From the NCBI GenBank assembly GCA_025526935.1, contig JAHLKD010000009.1, positions 434,001 through 498,000 on the forward strand: a stretch of DNA of 64,000 nt. Reading direction: 5' to 3'. Of this stretch, positions 11,791 through 25,054 are shown piece after piece. The DNA comes from Cladochytrium replicatum. Its lineage: Eukaryota > Chytridiomycota > Chytridiomycetes > Cladochytriales > Cladochytriaceae. A program made the translations under genes and the position numbers. Every line of letters begins with the position of its first letter. Within the stretch, counting starts at the first letter, position 1. Under the pieces are notes generated by a model, which worked only from the letters and a program-made list of their open reading frames with translations, was not told where the DNA came from and ran no database searches.

Positions 11791-14700
11791 ATGTCCAACC
11801 ACGAACCTCGTCTTACAACCCCAGCGACTGCCTCGTCCGGGTCCTCACAGGCGACCTCGAAGAAAGAAGGGAAGCCCAACCAATTTTCTCAATTGCCTCA
11901 TCCCGTTGTCGCCATAGCAGCTGCTCTTGCTGCTGGCGCAGCGAGCACCATTCTTCCCCAGCAGTTCGGCTTGAAACTCTTTGGCAGAGCCGCGAACTCT
12001 GTTGCGATGGGAAACCCTGGGCAAGCTAGTGCATCGATAGCCTCAAACTTGCACGGTGGCCAGCCCATGGGCTTAAATGGATTTTTCACATACACAATCC
12101 CTCGGTTAACTTTTATGGTTGCTGGTGCAATCACTGGTGCTGTTATTATTCAGCTATCCTTATACATTCCAGAACTTCTTTCAGCGCCTTTGAACCCTGG
12201 AAAGTTGGGATCTTCGCCGAGTGAACTTTCTTTCAGTGGTCGTGATCAGTCATCTGACAAGAGAAGAAAACGGAGAAAACGTGGAAGGGCAATTGCAGCT
12301 TCAACCGAAGTGGTCACTGATGCGTCTATACCACCAGGAATTGGAGAAAATCAGAACAATTCGGGATGGACAGCTTTCGAATTGTGGTTTTACTCATTGT
12401 TTGGCCGACGTGCCCCACAAACCGGTACAATTTCTCACAACGGCAGCACGGTTTCAAGAGGGGCTTCGAGAAACGAACTGCAGCAATCGGAAATCAGCTC
12501 CGCGGCGGTTCCACAAGTTGTAGCAACTTCCCCACCTTCCACAACGGAAGCCCCTGTCGCAACATCCTCCTCTTCTTCACTCAGACTGACAGTTAATGTT
12601 GCAAACACTTTGCTGGCGGAGACAGCTACACCAGTCGCCTCGTCGCCATCACCTGCTGGCGTGACGGACAGAACAGAGTACGATCCCTATTTCGAAAGTC
12701 CCGCTACCCAGGATAGTTCCGTTGAGGCTACGCCGAATCAACATATATCGAGCGCAACCAACAGCACACTTGGTGCAACAGGGACTGCGGGCGATTATGA
12801 CGATCTCGTGGAGGAAGACAAAGCTTTGAGCCACACTATGATCCAAACTAGTAGCGTCGAAGATCCAATGACGGTAGAGTCTGAGATACCCATGATTGCT
12901 GGGGAATGGCCAAACTCCTCAGGAAACTTGGCTGGTGATGATGGTGAAGAGATCGAAGCTGCAGATTTCGATGCAGACGAGGACGATGACGACGATGATT
13001 ACGAATCTGATGAAGATGACGAAGGCGATGATGATGAGCAGAATGAAGGTCAAATGCAAACTGCCAACGGTGTCTATGCAGAGGAAAGCAAGAGCCTGCT
13101 TTCTTTGCTTTACTCTATTGCGGAAGACCAAGCACGGAAAGGTAATGAACAGGGAAAAAACAACTGCGCTAATGTGTAACAATTTTCTTAGAGGGCTACG
13201 TCCATCGTTCGATCTCATGCAACCACTGTGGAGCCTCTCCGATCCGCGGTTTCCGTTTCAAATGCTCCAACTGCGTTGATTTCGACTTATGCGAATCTTG
13301 CGAAGCATTGAATGTCCATTACAAGACCCACGTATTTGTGAAAATTAGAATCCCGATTCCTCCGCTGGCAAATCCTCGAAATCCGCTCGTTCCAGTCATT
13401 TATCCTGGTAATTATTGAAGATCCAGCGAAGAGAAGTTTCACAATTTGGTCTGACTCTCCGCGCTCACAGGAAATGAGCTCGAAGAAACTGCCAATTCGT
13501 ACGACTTTGCGGATCTGCAAGCCAAGACTCATTGTATGTTCGCGTAGCATCTTAATGAGCCCTGCTAACCGGGATTTTGTCTCCAGTCGATCATGTCGAG
13601 CTTGAAGCATTCTACGAACAGTTCCGATCACTTTCGACAGTTGAAACTGAAGATGGTGGTATCAACAAAGAAACCTTCGAGAAGTGTCTTGGACCGCTTG
13701 GATTGGAAAAGAACTTGATCACAGAAAGAATCTTTGCATTCTACGATCAAGACGGAGACGGGATTATCAGCTTTGAAGAGCTCGTGTGCGGCCTCTCCAT
13801 TCTCTGCAAAGGGAGCCTTGACGAGCGCATTAAGTGTAAGTGATTTCATGGCAGTTTCTCAGGACTTTCTCATAATGCGATCTTTAGACGCATTCAAAGG
13901 GTATGACTTGGATGGCGATGGATATATTTCACGAGAGGAACTTCGTCGCATGTTTAAAGCATACTTTAGACTCTCGATGGAACTCGTCAGGGACGTTGTT
14001 AGGACGATGGAGGAAGGGATGATCGACAACTTCGACGATGAAGCTACCAAGCCTGTGTCAGCAGCCTTCTCGGCTCCCATTCCAAATCATGCGAGGTCAT
14101 CCGGTCCCGATGATAATGAGGCCGAAGACGGTCATGATGAATCAGGAGATAGTGCCAAAAAGGTTAAGGAAGCTTCAGCGAAAGGAAAGAAGAGCGCAAA
14201 TCAAGCTGCGCTGAATGGAGGGGTTTTGCTCGACGCGCAAAGCCCAGAATCATTGGAGGAAGGAGCATTAATGCTCCTTGCTCGCGATCACACAGTTCCT
14301 TCTGCTTCCAGCAGTGCCACCTCCAGCAGACAACCTCCAGTGAAGTCTCCTGTTCCACCGTCCAGCATCATAGCAATTCCACCCTCCAGCTCATCACCTC
14401 AACCGGGCCAGTCACCATCACCCTCTCCAATTTTGGCACATGCATCACCCTCATCGCCAAACAGACCTCCTTCTGTTCCACCACCGCGTCCCCGATCACC
14501 AAATAGCCGTCCAAACCACCCTTTGCCGATATCTACAACTGGAATTGCGAACGTTACGCCAAGCTTCCCGTCTGGAACAGGCTCATCATTCCCCTACACA
14601 CCCATCTCATCACATTCGAACAGGACGATCCCAGCGACATCGTCGTCGGCAACATCTGGAAGCGCTCCAATTCCAGCTCCTGTCGGAACTGCGACACATA

Positions 14701-15269
14701 CAACTACAAATTCACAGATGGCTTCAACACCAACTACTACAGGTCCATCTGGTGGCATTCTGCGACGTAGGACCACTATTGCACCTTTGCATCTGGATCC
14801 AAGCAGCCCACTTGTTCATACAGCAGTTGATTATGTCCAAACCATCGTTGGGCCTGTGAACATCTCACCAGTCCGCACAACCGCACCGACGTTGCCATTA
14901 CCGAACGGAGAGGAAGAACAAATAATTACCGTAGGCGCAAGCAATTTGCATCGGAACGGGTCCATCGACTCGCACCGATCAGTGCGAAGAGCAACATCAA
15001 TTAGCTCCATAGCTTCCCGACGGTTTGCTCATTTCGCGACTGGAACTCCGCTCCAAGGAACGCCGCTGCCGCCGGGGCAGATGGATGAGGAGCAGTGGCC
15101 TGTGATGGAAGCGATGTCGATGGAAGCTATTGAAGAGATGGTTGACAGAACTTTCGCGGCGGCGGATGCACTGGATAAGGCGAAGATCGACTTTGATGAG
15201 TTTAAGAAGGTGGTTGAAAGCGACCTCAACCTTCTTGCTTGGTTTGAATCATTGGGTAGTGTGTTTTAG
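11791..15269 (+). CDS. Membrane protein with ZZ zinc finger and EF hands, Ser/Pro-rich linker
   Basis: Start chosen at the ATG at 11791. Two hydrophobic segments lie near the N-terminus (VVAIAAALAAGAASTILP, about residues 40-57, and LTFMVAGAITGAVIIQLSL, about residues 107-125). A low-complexity region follows, ending in a long Asp/Glu tract (about 12950-13060). After an intron (about 13142-13191) comes a ZZ-type finger, with CNHCG, CSNC, DLCESC and a final H...H pair (13215-13330). Two EF hands follow, with loops DQDGDGIISFEE (about 13748) and DLDGDGYISREE (about 13905), on exons joined by introns near 13400, 13535 and 13836. A Ser/Pro-rich linker of about 300 residues leads to a helical C-terminus with a loop-like DKAKIDFDEF. 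Calcium binding is well supported by the two canonical loops. No function is known to me for this architecture; the ZZ finger may bind a protein partner. Confidence 0.75.
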
Positions 15270-15462
15270 TATGTTTTAGTGTAGTTTGCTGTTTTATGTG
15301 TTTTGAGCTGTTGGGTAGAGTTCCTTTAATATTGTATCTCCCGAGAATTTCTTTCTGTGGGAGTAAAAGTTCAAATTCAAGACCAATTGTCGAGTGCTGT
15401 GACCCGTGGCAACAGAGTTCCTCAACCAAATGTGGTTGGCAAACAGCCAGCAAACAATCAAA

Positions 15463-18400
15463 TCAAGTCTCATCAACAAATGTCGAAAGTTGCATCAACG
15501 TGACAACTTCACCGACCAATCTCTCACCAAGGCGTTCCCATTCCTTTTCACGCTCAAGCTCCGCATTCGCTTTGTTTTCCTCATCATCAATAGTATCCTC
15601 CCAAGAGTCTGCCACCAGTTTAGGTTTCGTAATGGTCATTGAGCGCTGGTCCACCGTTGCTCCGTTAACAGCCGACAATGCACCTGATATGCCTCCAACC
15701 CTATCGCTCCCCAGCCCCTTCTTCGCCTGGTTCGTCCTCTTCCAAATAAACCACTCCAGGTACCGCTCAACCCATTCGCGAAGCTCCCGAACAACGCCGG
15801 CAGTCCGCTCGTCCTGGAATCGAATTCGAAGCCATCTATCCACAACTGCCTCGACTTCCTCCGTGTCCATAAGCTTTTGCCACGATATGTTTCGAGCGCT
15901 GGAGAGAACAAAGAGCGCGAGTGGGTCAGCGACAGTCGAGTAGCGCATGTAAAGTGCGCCATCTACGCGTTGCTTCTCCTGGAAGCACAGCAGACGAGGT
16001 GGAAGCACATTAGACGCCGCCAGGAATGCCGCGACGTCGTCGCCGAAATCGTCGTCATCATCTTCGTTGTCCCTGTTCCCTGGTGCAGGACCAGCGGTAT
16101 GGCTTCCTTGCCTCGAGCTACTCCGCGCTACGCTGCTGTTGTCATCTTCGTCATCCTCTTCGTCCTCTGGATCGTCTTCGGGGTCAGAGCGCACAGCATC
16201 GAAATTCGAATTAGAGGACGCAGCAGCCGAGGCAGTCGCAACAACTCCTCTCCAACTGTTGACGCTTCCACCGGTCAAACGCAATTTGATTCCGTCTGCG
16301 TGTGAGCGGTACTCGTCTTTCCCGCAGACTTCGGCGACATTCGGGTACAATCCTGAGCACAGTACACCTCGAACGAGGGGAAGATTCTTCGCATGAGCGT
16401 TCAGGTCACCGCCACCGAGCATAAGTTCCCCATCGCTGGTGGTCACTGCCGTGCCATTTCGTCTCCTGTCAATGAATCCAACATCTTCAAGCGTCTTGAG
16501 AAGCTGTAGCCGCGCTCGGTCAATGTTGAGCATGCTCTGACGGTGGATATAGTTGCGTTCGGAGTAGGCGATTTGCACTTGCACTCCCCCATGTCCCGCC
16601 TTCTTCCACGCATAATATGCAGCCATGGCCATGAGCTGGTCGCTCTGAGAGTTGACGCCAAATTCGCGAACGGTGTGTTGACGACCTCTCGTCTTGTCGT
16701 CAGGATGAATCGAAAAGACCCCACGCCCAATGCCCATTGCCGCAGCTACCGTCAACATTGGGTCTAAGCATCGGAACGCTGCTGCCTCCAGTACCATTTT
16801 GCCAATCCATGGATCTAGCGGCATGTTGGCTAGGACACGGCCGATGGGGGTGAGTCGCTCTTGTGAATCGATTGCGTCGAGGCCTCGAAGATCATCCATT
16901 GCACGAATAATGTTTGCCGTGGGTGGTGGTTGTGGAGCTCTTGAAAGGATCTGAATGACGTCGCCAGGCAAGTCGAGGGCTTTCACTTGCAAGCAAGTTG
17001 ATTGAAGATCGACTCTTAGAAGCTCGGGGGGTATTGCGTACGGCAAGTTGGCCCGTCGCTTTCTGGAAAGGAGGGTGAAGTACTGTCCTGGTTGGCAACG
17101 TCCAGCTCGACCAATGCGCTAAATGTTGTTAATGGGATCAGAATAGGTTATAGAGAATGAGGATGTTATAACGAACCTGTCGAATGTTCGACATGCTCCC
17201 CCAAACCGAATTCAACGAAGAAATGCGCCGTTCAGCGTCGTAGCTGTTCATTCTGATCTTCCCCGAGTCAATAACGTACACAACATCGTTGATCTTTGAA
17301 AATCATCATAAGCCCTTGAAAATATAGATATCTTCAAGATCATACCGTGATACTGGTTTCAGCGATGTTCGTTGATAGGATAACTTTTCGAACTCCCGGC
17401 GGAGGCGTCTCGAAAACTTCCTGCTGGCTTTGTGTCGGAACGCTCGAGTGGAGCGTGAAAATCTTGAACCGATTCCGATCACCGAAGCCAACCCTCAGAG
17501 CATCCTCTTCAACCATCCTCTGTTGCAAAGCGTTGATCTCTGCCCAACCCGGCAAGAACACCAAGATAGCCCCTGGAGACAAGCTCATCGAAATATGAGC
17601 AATCATGGCCTCCATAACCTCCAGTGGAAGATCCTGATCTGGGCCGTTTGCGTATGCTGATGTAACTGGGATTGGTGCATTTGTCCCACCACCAATCGTC
17701 AGCTCGGCGCGGACAAACTTTTGCACTTCAGTCGAGCGGGAGAGCATATGCGCCGCTGGTGTACGGTCCAAAATGCTCATGATGTCCTCCAAGTAGTGTT
17801 CTGTGACAGGGAACAGCTTTCCCGGAATGCTGACCACTGGGGGAATCCGATCTGGCCCATCAGACCCGAAACCTCGGAAGTAGTTGGCAAAGAGCGCGGT
17901 GTCGGCTGTTGCGGACATAAGAATGACACGTAGATCACTTCGGCGTGCGAGTAGATCGCGGACGATAATGAGAAGAAGGTCGGTATTCTGAAGCAAAATT
18001 AAATTAGAGCATATGTAAGGAATGGGCAGATCCTACCAAGTCACGTTCGTGAACCTCATCCAGGATGATGTGAGATACATTCTGCAGGAGAGGATCCTCC
18101 TGCAGTCGTCTCAGCAAGATACCCGACGTACAGAACACTAAAATAATCTAATTAAGAACGTGATGATCGATACCCCTGCAAAAACACTTACCGATCTGGC
18201 CTTTTCTGCGGTCAGCGGTCGGATTCTGTGTGTCGAATCTTACTTGGTAACCCACAGCACAATCCGGTTTTCCAATCGCCTCGCCACGCTCCTGCGCAAC
18301 TCGCATAGCGACGGAGATCGCCGCAATTCTTCTCGGCTGCGTGATCAACACGCTCGGTGCTCTACCCGAGAAATCGCCACCACGAGACTTCATCTTTTGG

Positions 18401-20301
18401 TAATGGGCAAGAATGAACTGCGGAACCTGTGTCGTTTTTCCGGCACCCGTTTCCGCCGCAAGAACGACAACCGGGTTCGACTCAATGGCACTAATCACAT
18501 CCGCGTAGTGGTTTACGACCGGCATGTCCTTCCTTGCCATTACAAGGTCCGGTATTGGCACATCCTCGGGACGCATCCTGCCACTTGAAGCGTACGGGTT
18601 CTTTCCATCGCGTGAGTTCATACTCTTTCCACCGCGAGGCTCGTCAAAGAAGTCGTCCCCTCTGCTAGGCGACGATGCGCGCCTACGAACTTGTGTTTGC
18701 GACGGTGGGATATGGAACGAAGACGCCTGCTCCAGATCGTCCAAGAGGACGTTGATCCGATGCAGTACGCTCAGCGTCACGTCGACCCGCATGGTTTTTG
18801 AGATGACCTCCTCAAGCCTCTGTCGCATGGGCATGGAAGCTTTGACAAACGCATCCACAAACTGCGTGCTTACGTCCTCTAAGATTCGCATCGCTAGATC
18901 CTCCCATGCGGCTATAATTGCAACCTTCTTACCCCGCCGTACTGCGTTTCCGACCGTCGGTGCCTTTCGTGATCCATCGACGCCGACGTGCTCTGGCAGG
19001 ATAATCTGCACGAACCAGCCCTCCACGGTCTGAGGCTTGCGTTTTCGGCCGCGGATGGAAGAGTTGGAGGCTTTGTGTTCGAGCTCGCGGTGGGGACTTG
19101 CGTGTGGTTTGGGCAGGTGGATGCTCATCGCGGCGCAATAGAAGTTTACAAACTTTTCGTACTTGTTTCCGCCAGGAACATCCGGAAGCAGGAATGAAGG
19201 CTGTGGGATCGATCCTCGTCGGGAACCAGCGAATCCATCGTCGGGTCTATCTGGTGGAGGCACGTAGGAGAATACATCTCTGCTCGCACGACTCAGATTC
19301 CCTGTGTTAGGGTGTGCTGGGACCAATGATGGCGAAGAAGGAGCTCCGCCCCGCCAACTCATTTGAGAAGCGTTCGACGCGTTTGAACGAATACTGCCTG
19401 TAGATGAAACGTGACGCAGTTGTAGACCCTCCTCGCGATCCGCCCAAATTTTCAGTTCCTTTTTTCTCCGATTTGCTTCGTCAAGCATTCCCTCGCTGTC
19501 GAGCTTTTCCTTCAGTTGTCTCACCAAATTTTGGCGAGCTTCCTTCTTATTCTGGCCAAGTGCCTGGAGAGTGAAGAGCTGGCCTGGAGAAAAGGGAGTT
19601 GGAGATTCAATGTTCGCACCCCAGCCGTTTTGAACTTTAACAAAGTTGAAGCGAGGAGACTTTCGAAAGAGTCCAAAATATTTCTGGATTGCCTCAAAGT
19701 CGCGAACGACGCCTCGATCGTCATCATCGTCGGATTCAATGTATCCACCTGGGCCCGATCTATGTCCTGTCGGGGTGCTGCGTCCTGAATGTGTTGGTGT
19801 CATTCTGCCTGTGGGAGTCATTCTTCCTGTTGGTGTCGATCTCCCGCTGTTCAAGCCACCACCTGGAAACGGCATAGGAGGGGGTGGAGCTAGCGGTTGA
19901 TGATACGGCGAGAGGTGTGGAGGAATTACATGTGATTGTTGGTGCGTCCGATAATGACCGTCATCGTGGTGCTGTGATCCAGGATACCCAAATGCACCCC
20001 CTTGCACGTGGTGATGATTTCCATTCAGTACATGAGCTTCATGCTCATGGTGTCTTCCTCCACCGGAGCCCCAGTCAGAATACGCACTCGGTGATTGATG
20101 CCTGGGGCGGGGAGGGAGGGAGCTATGTGTTCGACGACGCCAATTTTCTTCTCCGCCTTCGGAAGAAAATCCTGCCCTATAAGAGCTCCGACTATTTGGG
20201 CCTGGACTATAAGAATTCCGACCGTTTGGCCCGGGACTACCGCTTGTTCTCCCTGTTCTCGAGAAATTGCGACCCCCACCAGGGCTGTTTGCGTAACTCA
20301 T
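15463..20301 (-). CDS. DEVH-box RNA helicase (DHX36/DHX30/DHX57 group) with N-terminal dsRBD-like region
   Basis: Superfamily 2 RNA helicase of the DEAH/RHA group. Reading from the 5' end, an Arg/Gly/Ser-rich leader contains short (S/T)PTGRM repeats (about 19860-19760). Next is a dsRBD-like block that includes [13 protein letters not shown] and [18 protein letters not shown]. The helicase core has motif [12 protein letters not shown] (about 18460), [12 protein letters not shown] in [10 protein letters not shown] (about 18060), motif III MSATAD (about 17915), STNIAETSI (about 17350) and RIGRAGR (about 17110). Winged-helix, ratchet and OB-fold regions run down to the stop at 15463, with a long acidic insertion (about 16180-16060). 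Introns lie near 18195-18138, 18040-17990, 17345-17290 and 17180-17117. The first in-frame ATG is at 20301. The frame stays open upstream to about 20510 without an ATG, and its Arg/Ser/Phe-rich content could be a mitochondrial presequence from an unseen exon. DHX30, a mitochondrial relative, also has DEVH. Confidence 0.85.
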
Positions 20302-20911
20302 GTCTTCTGAAGTTGAAAAGGCAGCTGATTTTGACCGAAAGAACTTCCGGAATTGGTGGAATGGAGTGCGTTCAGAAAATGCGTTAGGGTAGCGAAATTG
20401 TGTAGATGAAAATCGACAGGTTGACGGACAGCGCAATGCTGAAGAACTCCAAGAAGTGTTTAATGCTGAAGCTGTTGAAAGAGATGCGTACTTTCCGAGT
20501 ATTGTACGGCGTGCTTAACGGACGGCGATGTGTGAGAACAACATTTTATGTGCCATCGACCCACAATACCTCCAGAAATGTGTAGGGTATGCTCACGGAC
20601 CAACAACACAGAAAGCGATCGATGCATGCGTAATTACTGTTCTCCTATCGATCACAGCGAATGCCTTCCAAGGCTCCCTAATCTTTTCGCGAGGATGTGG
20701 CGGTAAGAAAGGGCGAAGGAAAGTATGGCACGTGATCAGACCATAGGATCTGGGGAGAACACCTATTGAAGGCAAGCTATGGTCCCTAAGCATTTGGCGA
20801 AGAGCTTCTGAGAAGCTTTTTGCAACTGCCACCTCTTACCGTGAAACCGATGTCATGAATGCCCCTCAAGCAATGTTCCCAAACACAGTGTTCCCACGCT
20901 AGAAAGCCACG
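20302..20911. other. Divergent spacer between the helicase and the Cys/His protein
   Basis: About 0.6 kb separates the first ATG of the minus-strand helicase from the plus-strand ATG at 20912. The part nearest the helicase stays in frame with it and may hold its true N-terminus. I see no other gene. Confidence 0.4.
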
Positions 20912-22639
20912 ATGGACCCCGTTCCACATGCGAGCGACGACATCGAGCACCACGACCAGACCGACGAGGAGAAGAGATTTACACTGTGGGTAGAGGCAAA
21001 GTGGTCGAAGCAGCTCAGAGAAAAGTACCTCGGCGTTATCCGCGATGCCGGCTACTACGAATTGGCCGAATGGGAGCGCATGGACGAGCCAAAGTTTGAA
21101 AGGCTGATGTCGCATTGCAACATCACCTTGGGCTACTACGGTTAGTGTAGAGCTTGGGCTTTGTGACACCTTCTCTCACTAACTTGGTCCCTTGTACTAG
21201 ATCAGCTCCACCGTCATTGGACAATGCTTCGAAGCGAGTACCTTGCTCAGCTTGATTCAACGTTGCTTTTTACCCTACCAAACTTTCTTTCTGCAATGAC
21301 ATCAGTAAAGCCTACTTCTCAGCAGAACCAACACGCTTTTTCGGGTTGCACAATCCCACCAAGTCCTGCACTATCCAATGCTACCTTTGCGGCTGCTGCA
21401 GCCGCCGCTGCAGGAACTCCACCACTCGGAGCAGCTGCTGCCGCCGTCGCAGCAGCCCAGTACGCTCGAACATTGCACCTCCCAACATTTGCAGCCCTCT
21501 CACCACACTTTAATCCACCTCGGCAACCAAACAACACTCAAAGCCCCCAACTACACCAGCAGCAACAGCATCCATCGCATTCAAATATTAATACACAGCA
21601 TGTTCCAACAGAGGAAGACTCTCCTCGTTCCACATCACCACAATCAACCACTGGATCAAAAAGTCTTCGCATCAGTCAGCGACTGCTCTTAGCACGCACT
21701 GGCAGTGAGGAGATTATTTCCCAAGGTAAATTACTGCTCAGAGCGTGTTTCAGCTGGCTGCCCTTACTGATTACTCGAATGAATTGCAGCCCAGGACCCA
21801 CCATCTTCAATATCTCGTCCATCACAGGATCCATCTGTCCCATCTCTTTCTCAGTTTTCCACACCATCGTTCCACTTAGGATCTTCTCTGGCATTTGTCA
21901 CGCCGCCATCGGTAGTGGGAGGAGCCATGGGCGTAACACTTCCGATTCTCGGAGGCGGGCCACAAATGAATCTGTTAGGCCATGAACTTACCGCACCGTC
22001 ACCGTCACCAGGCGTTGCCGAGACCACAAGTATTGCACCGTTGATGGATTCCGGTCCAGTTACTGTCGGCGAGAAAGAAAAGTTTGATGGCCTGCTCACC
22101 AAAATCCTTTCGGAGCTCGGAGTAGAGAATCCGAATGCCCCATATACCGTACGTTTTTCTGTGCATTAAAAATTGTGATAAGAATCTTGCTGATGTGATT
22201 GACTTTGAAGATTCTGCCCGATCGACACCGAATTTGGTGTGCGGCATGTCGGGAAATACTTCGTCTCAACTACAAGCTTTCCGCCCGCAATTTTGCAACT
22301 CACGTCAAATCCAAAGCGCACCAGGCCGCAGCTGCTCAGTTCCGAACGCTTTCGAATCCAGAACGAATCAGTCTCGAGGAAGGTTGGATGGCCCACATTG
22401 AGATGGATCCCGACGAGCGTCCACTCCCACGACGCGCTCGAGGAGCTCTAAAAAGAGGCGGAGTGCACCTGTATTCTGCAGAGCAGGTCGGCGCTTTGAG
22501 CGATAGCGGAAGGACACCGGTTGGGACTAAGCGGAGAAGAACAGATGGTGGAGAAGGATCAGACGACGAAGACACGTTAGATGGAAGTGGGCGAGGAACG
22601 AGTGTACAAGAAGACCAGGATGACGGTGAAGAAGACTGA
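20912..22639 (+). CDS. Uncharacterised protein with poly-Ala/poly-Gln tracts and a Cys2-His2-like motif
   Basis: The ATG at 20912 opens an exon with a charged helical N-terminus (RFTLWVEAKWSKQLREKYLG). An intron at about 21144-21200 leads to a Pro/Gln/Ser/Ala-rich middle with two alanine runs (about 21385-21470) and a glutamine run (about 21560). Further introns lie near 21725-21788 and 22149-22210. The last exon holds a compact zinc-binding-like motif, WCAACREI...NFATHVKSKAH, that is a CxxC followed by HxxxxxH. It is followed by a basic stretch (KRGGVHLY, KRRRTDGG) and a Ser/Asp/Glu-rich tail to the stop at 22639. Low-complexity activation-like segments plus a single finger and a basic patch suggest a nuclear protein, but I do not recognise the family. 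Confidence 0.6.
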
Positions 22640-22729
22640 ATTGTAACTAGCAATTAATAGAACCTTCAGCTGTCTGATCTAACACCAAAAATTTGTTGAT
22701 CACTGGTGCAGATCCATCACGTGTACATC

Positions 22730-25054
22730 ATGGACGGGGTGAACGTGAACGGCTTACCGAACGGCAATGGCGATGGGAATGCGACAGAACCCAAGCTGGA
22801 AGAGGGCGATGAGCTCGTGCTGGACACTCGGCTGCAAGGCTCGGTTTTGAAACCGTTCGATACCATCGAAGAACAGGAAAAGTTTGATTCAAACGTCCTC
22901 GACGGTGTAAGCGTTTCGACCATGACCTTTGAGCCCGTGGGGAGCTAACATCCAAAACCAGGTCCACAAGTTCTTCCACAATGACATTGAAGGTGCAATC
23001 AAAATCTTTGACGTCCACACGAAGAACGATCCGATGCACGCGCTCGCGGCAGCTGCAATGGAAGCAGTACAAGGTATATTCAGTCCTTCCCATTTGCATT
23101 TATTTCTTCATTCTCCGCGTTGCAGCGCTTGTTTCTTTCGCGCCTGATGACGTGCAGAGAGCCATGCACGCATTCGAACACGCCGAACGTCTCTGCGATG
23201 CCACCATCCATCTCTACGCCGAGCCGAGAACGGTCTACGGACTTGTTAGCAGCGGAATCTCGGCGGTTGGCTCCGGTTTGAGCTCTATCAGCTCCATGTT
23301 CTCGACAGCATCCTCTTCGTCGTCCGTCAAATCTGCCACCCCTCGCTACATGCCGAATGGGTTGCTCCGAGCCTGGGTGATCAAAGCGGAATGCAATCTC
23401 ATCATGAGCGTGCTGCAATTACTGAATGAGAGTATGCTTGCGCTTCTGAGGGCGGGATTTCAGATCCGGAAGGGGTACAAGGCGTATCAGAAGGTTTGGG
23501 CGGAATATCAGAAGCATTCTGAGTTCGATCTGCGATTGCGATACGATAGGGTAAGCATGGATATATTCCAAATTAGTTCCCATCATTCAAGGCATTCTTG
23601 TGAAGAACACAATCACAGCGGTTCAGTTGGGAATTGGGCTCACAAACGTTTTGCTAGCATCCCTCCCTCATAAGATCCTTTCGCTTGTGTCCGTTTTGGG
23701 CTTGAAAGGAGATAAAGAACTCGGGTTTAAGCTCCTGCAGCACGGTGCAGTTGGTAACTACACTTTCAACCCTTCTCAATCCACTTGCTGAACGAACTTT
23801 TGAATAGAGGACACCATTCGTGCGCCTCTGGTAACTATGTTCCTTCTCGTGATCCACGGCATGCTTCCCAGTTTCGCACCAGCCATTCTTTCACCCCAAG
23901 ATGTACCAATAGGAGAAAAGGTCCTTTCTCAAGAGTTTTCGCGCCATCCTGATTCGACGATGCATCTCTACTTTGGTGGACGATTGATGCGCGTCAAGGG
24001 CGACTTGGATGCATCCAATGCGATGTTCAAGCGCTCCATTTCAGCCCAAGACTGGTGGAAGGAAATCCACCATTTGTGCTACTACGAACTGACGATCAAC
24101 GCTGGGTTCCGATTGGATTGGGGGACCTCGGAACATTACTCGGAAAAGCTTCTGGATGAAAATATGTGGTCGAAGGCTGCGTATGCATACATGCTCGCGT
24201 CCTCCAAGGTGATGATGGGGAAACCGGCAGAAGATTACATTCCGTTTTTCAAGAAAGTTCCTTCGTTGGTCGTTCGGAAGGTAGGAATGAACCACCTGGA
24301 GGAGTACCACGAACGTTTAACTCTCTTTGTTCTCATCAACAGTACGCTGGGAAGCATCTGCTTCTCGAGCAATACGTGATGCGCAAAGTAAAGCAGTACG
24401 AACGTGATGATTTCAAGTTCCTCCTCCTTCCAGGCTTAGAAATCATCTTTATCTGGAACGGCTTCGCGTTCATGCAACGCCAGCATCTCGAGGAATCTCT
24501 TGCAATGATTGACGATTCGCTGCTCGGGATAGAACAGTGGCTCAGCAAATCCATCGTTATCGAGGATGCCGCAGATGCGCCCGAATCGCAGTCCGGGAAA
24601 TCGATATTAGTACAAAGTCAAAAGTTAGCGAAACTATCCTCGGAACCAAAGTTTGTTGCTCCACCCCGAGATACGACTTGGGCAGAATCAGTTGACAGAT
24701 CGGCTCTGCTGCATCTGATGCGTGCTGTGGTTCTTCGTGAACTTGGGAAGTATGTAGAGTCACGCGAGGAGCACGCGTGGATTTCGGATCATGCCGCGGA
24801 GTTTAAGGAGGAAGCGTTTGTGGTTCCTTTCGGGTTGTATGAGCTCGCGGTCCTGAAGTTCAAGGAGGGAGACATCCAAGGTAGTCAGAAGACCCTCACC
24901 CAGGCAGGCGGAATCCATCGATTTGATTTCGGTTAGTTTCTTAACCATTTTCATCGAGGGTCAAAACTGAATCGCTTTAAAAGAGAATCGGTTGGCACTT
25001 CGTTTGCACTTGGCGTCTTCTCGACTTGAGGAAACTGAATCTCCGAAGAAGTGA
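22730..25054 (+). CDS. Iml2/TTC39-family tetratricopeptide protein
   Basis: Matches the Iml2/TTC39 family (DUF3808), outer-membrane-associated TPR proteins; yeast Iml2 is linked to clearance of inclusion bodies at lipid droplets and mitochondria. Start at the ATG at 22730. Recognisable blocks are FHNDIEGAIKIFD (about 22978), GLLRAWVIKAECNLI (about 23360), FQIRKGYKAYQKVW (about 23460), LPHKILSLVSVLGLKGDKELG (23660-23720; a hallmark of the family), HLYFGGRLMRVKGDLD (about 23960), and WKEIHHLCYYEL (about 24055). The C-terminal exons run through LLLPGLEIIFIWNGF and ALRLHLASSRLEE to the stop at 25054. Introns are inferred near 22910-22960, 23075-23155, 23550-23615, 23753-23808, 24280-24342 and 24934-24983. 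The reading is continuous once these are removed, so the gene looks intact. Confidence 0.8.

Noticed and set aside
15877-16305. Plus-strand open frame of 142 codons
   Set aside because: Antisense to the acidic insertion of the helicase; the repeated codons there create long opposite-strand frames.
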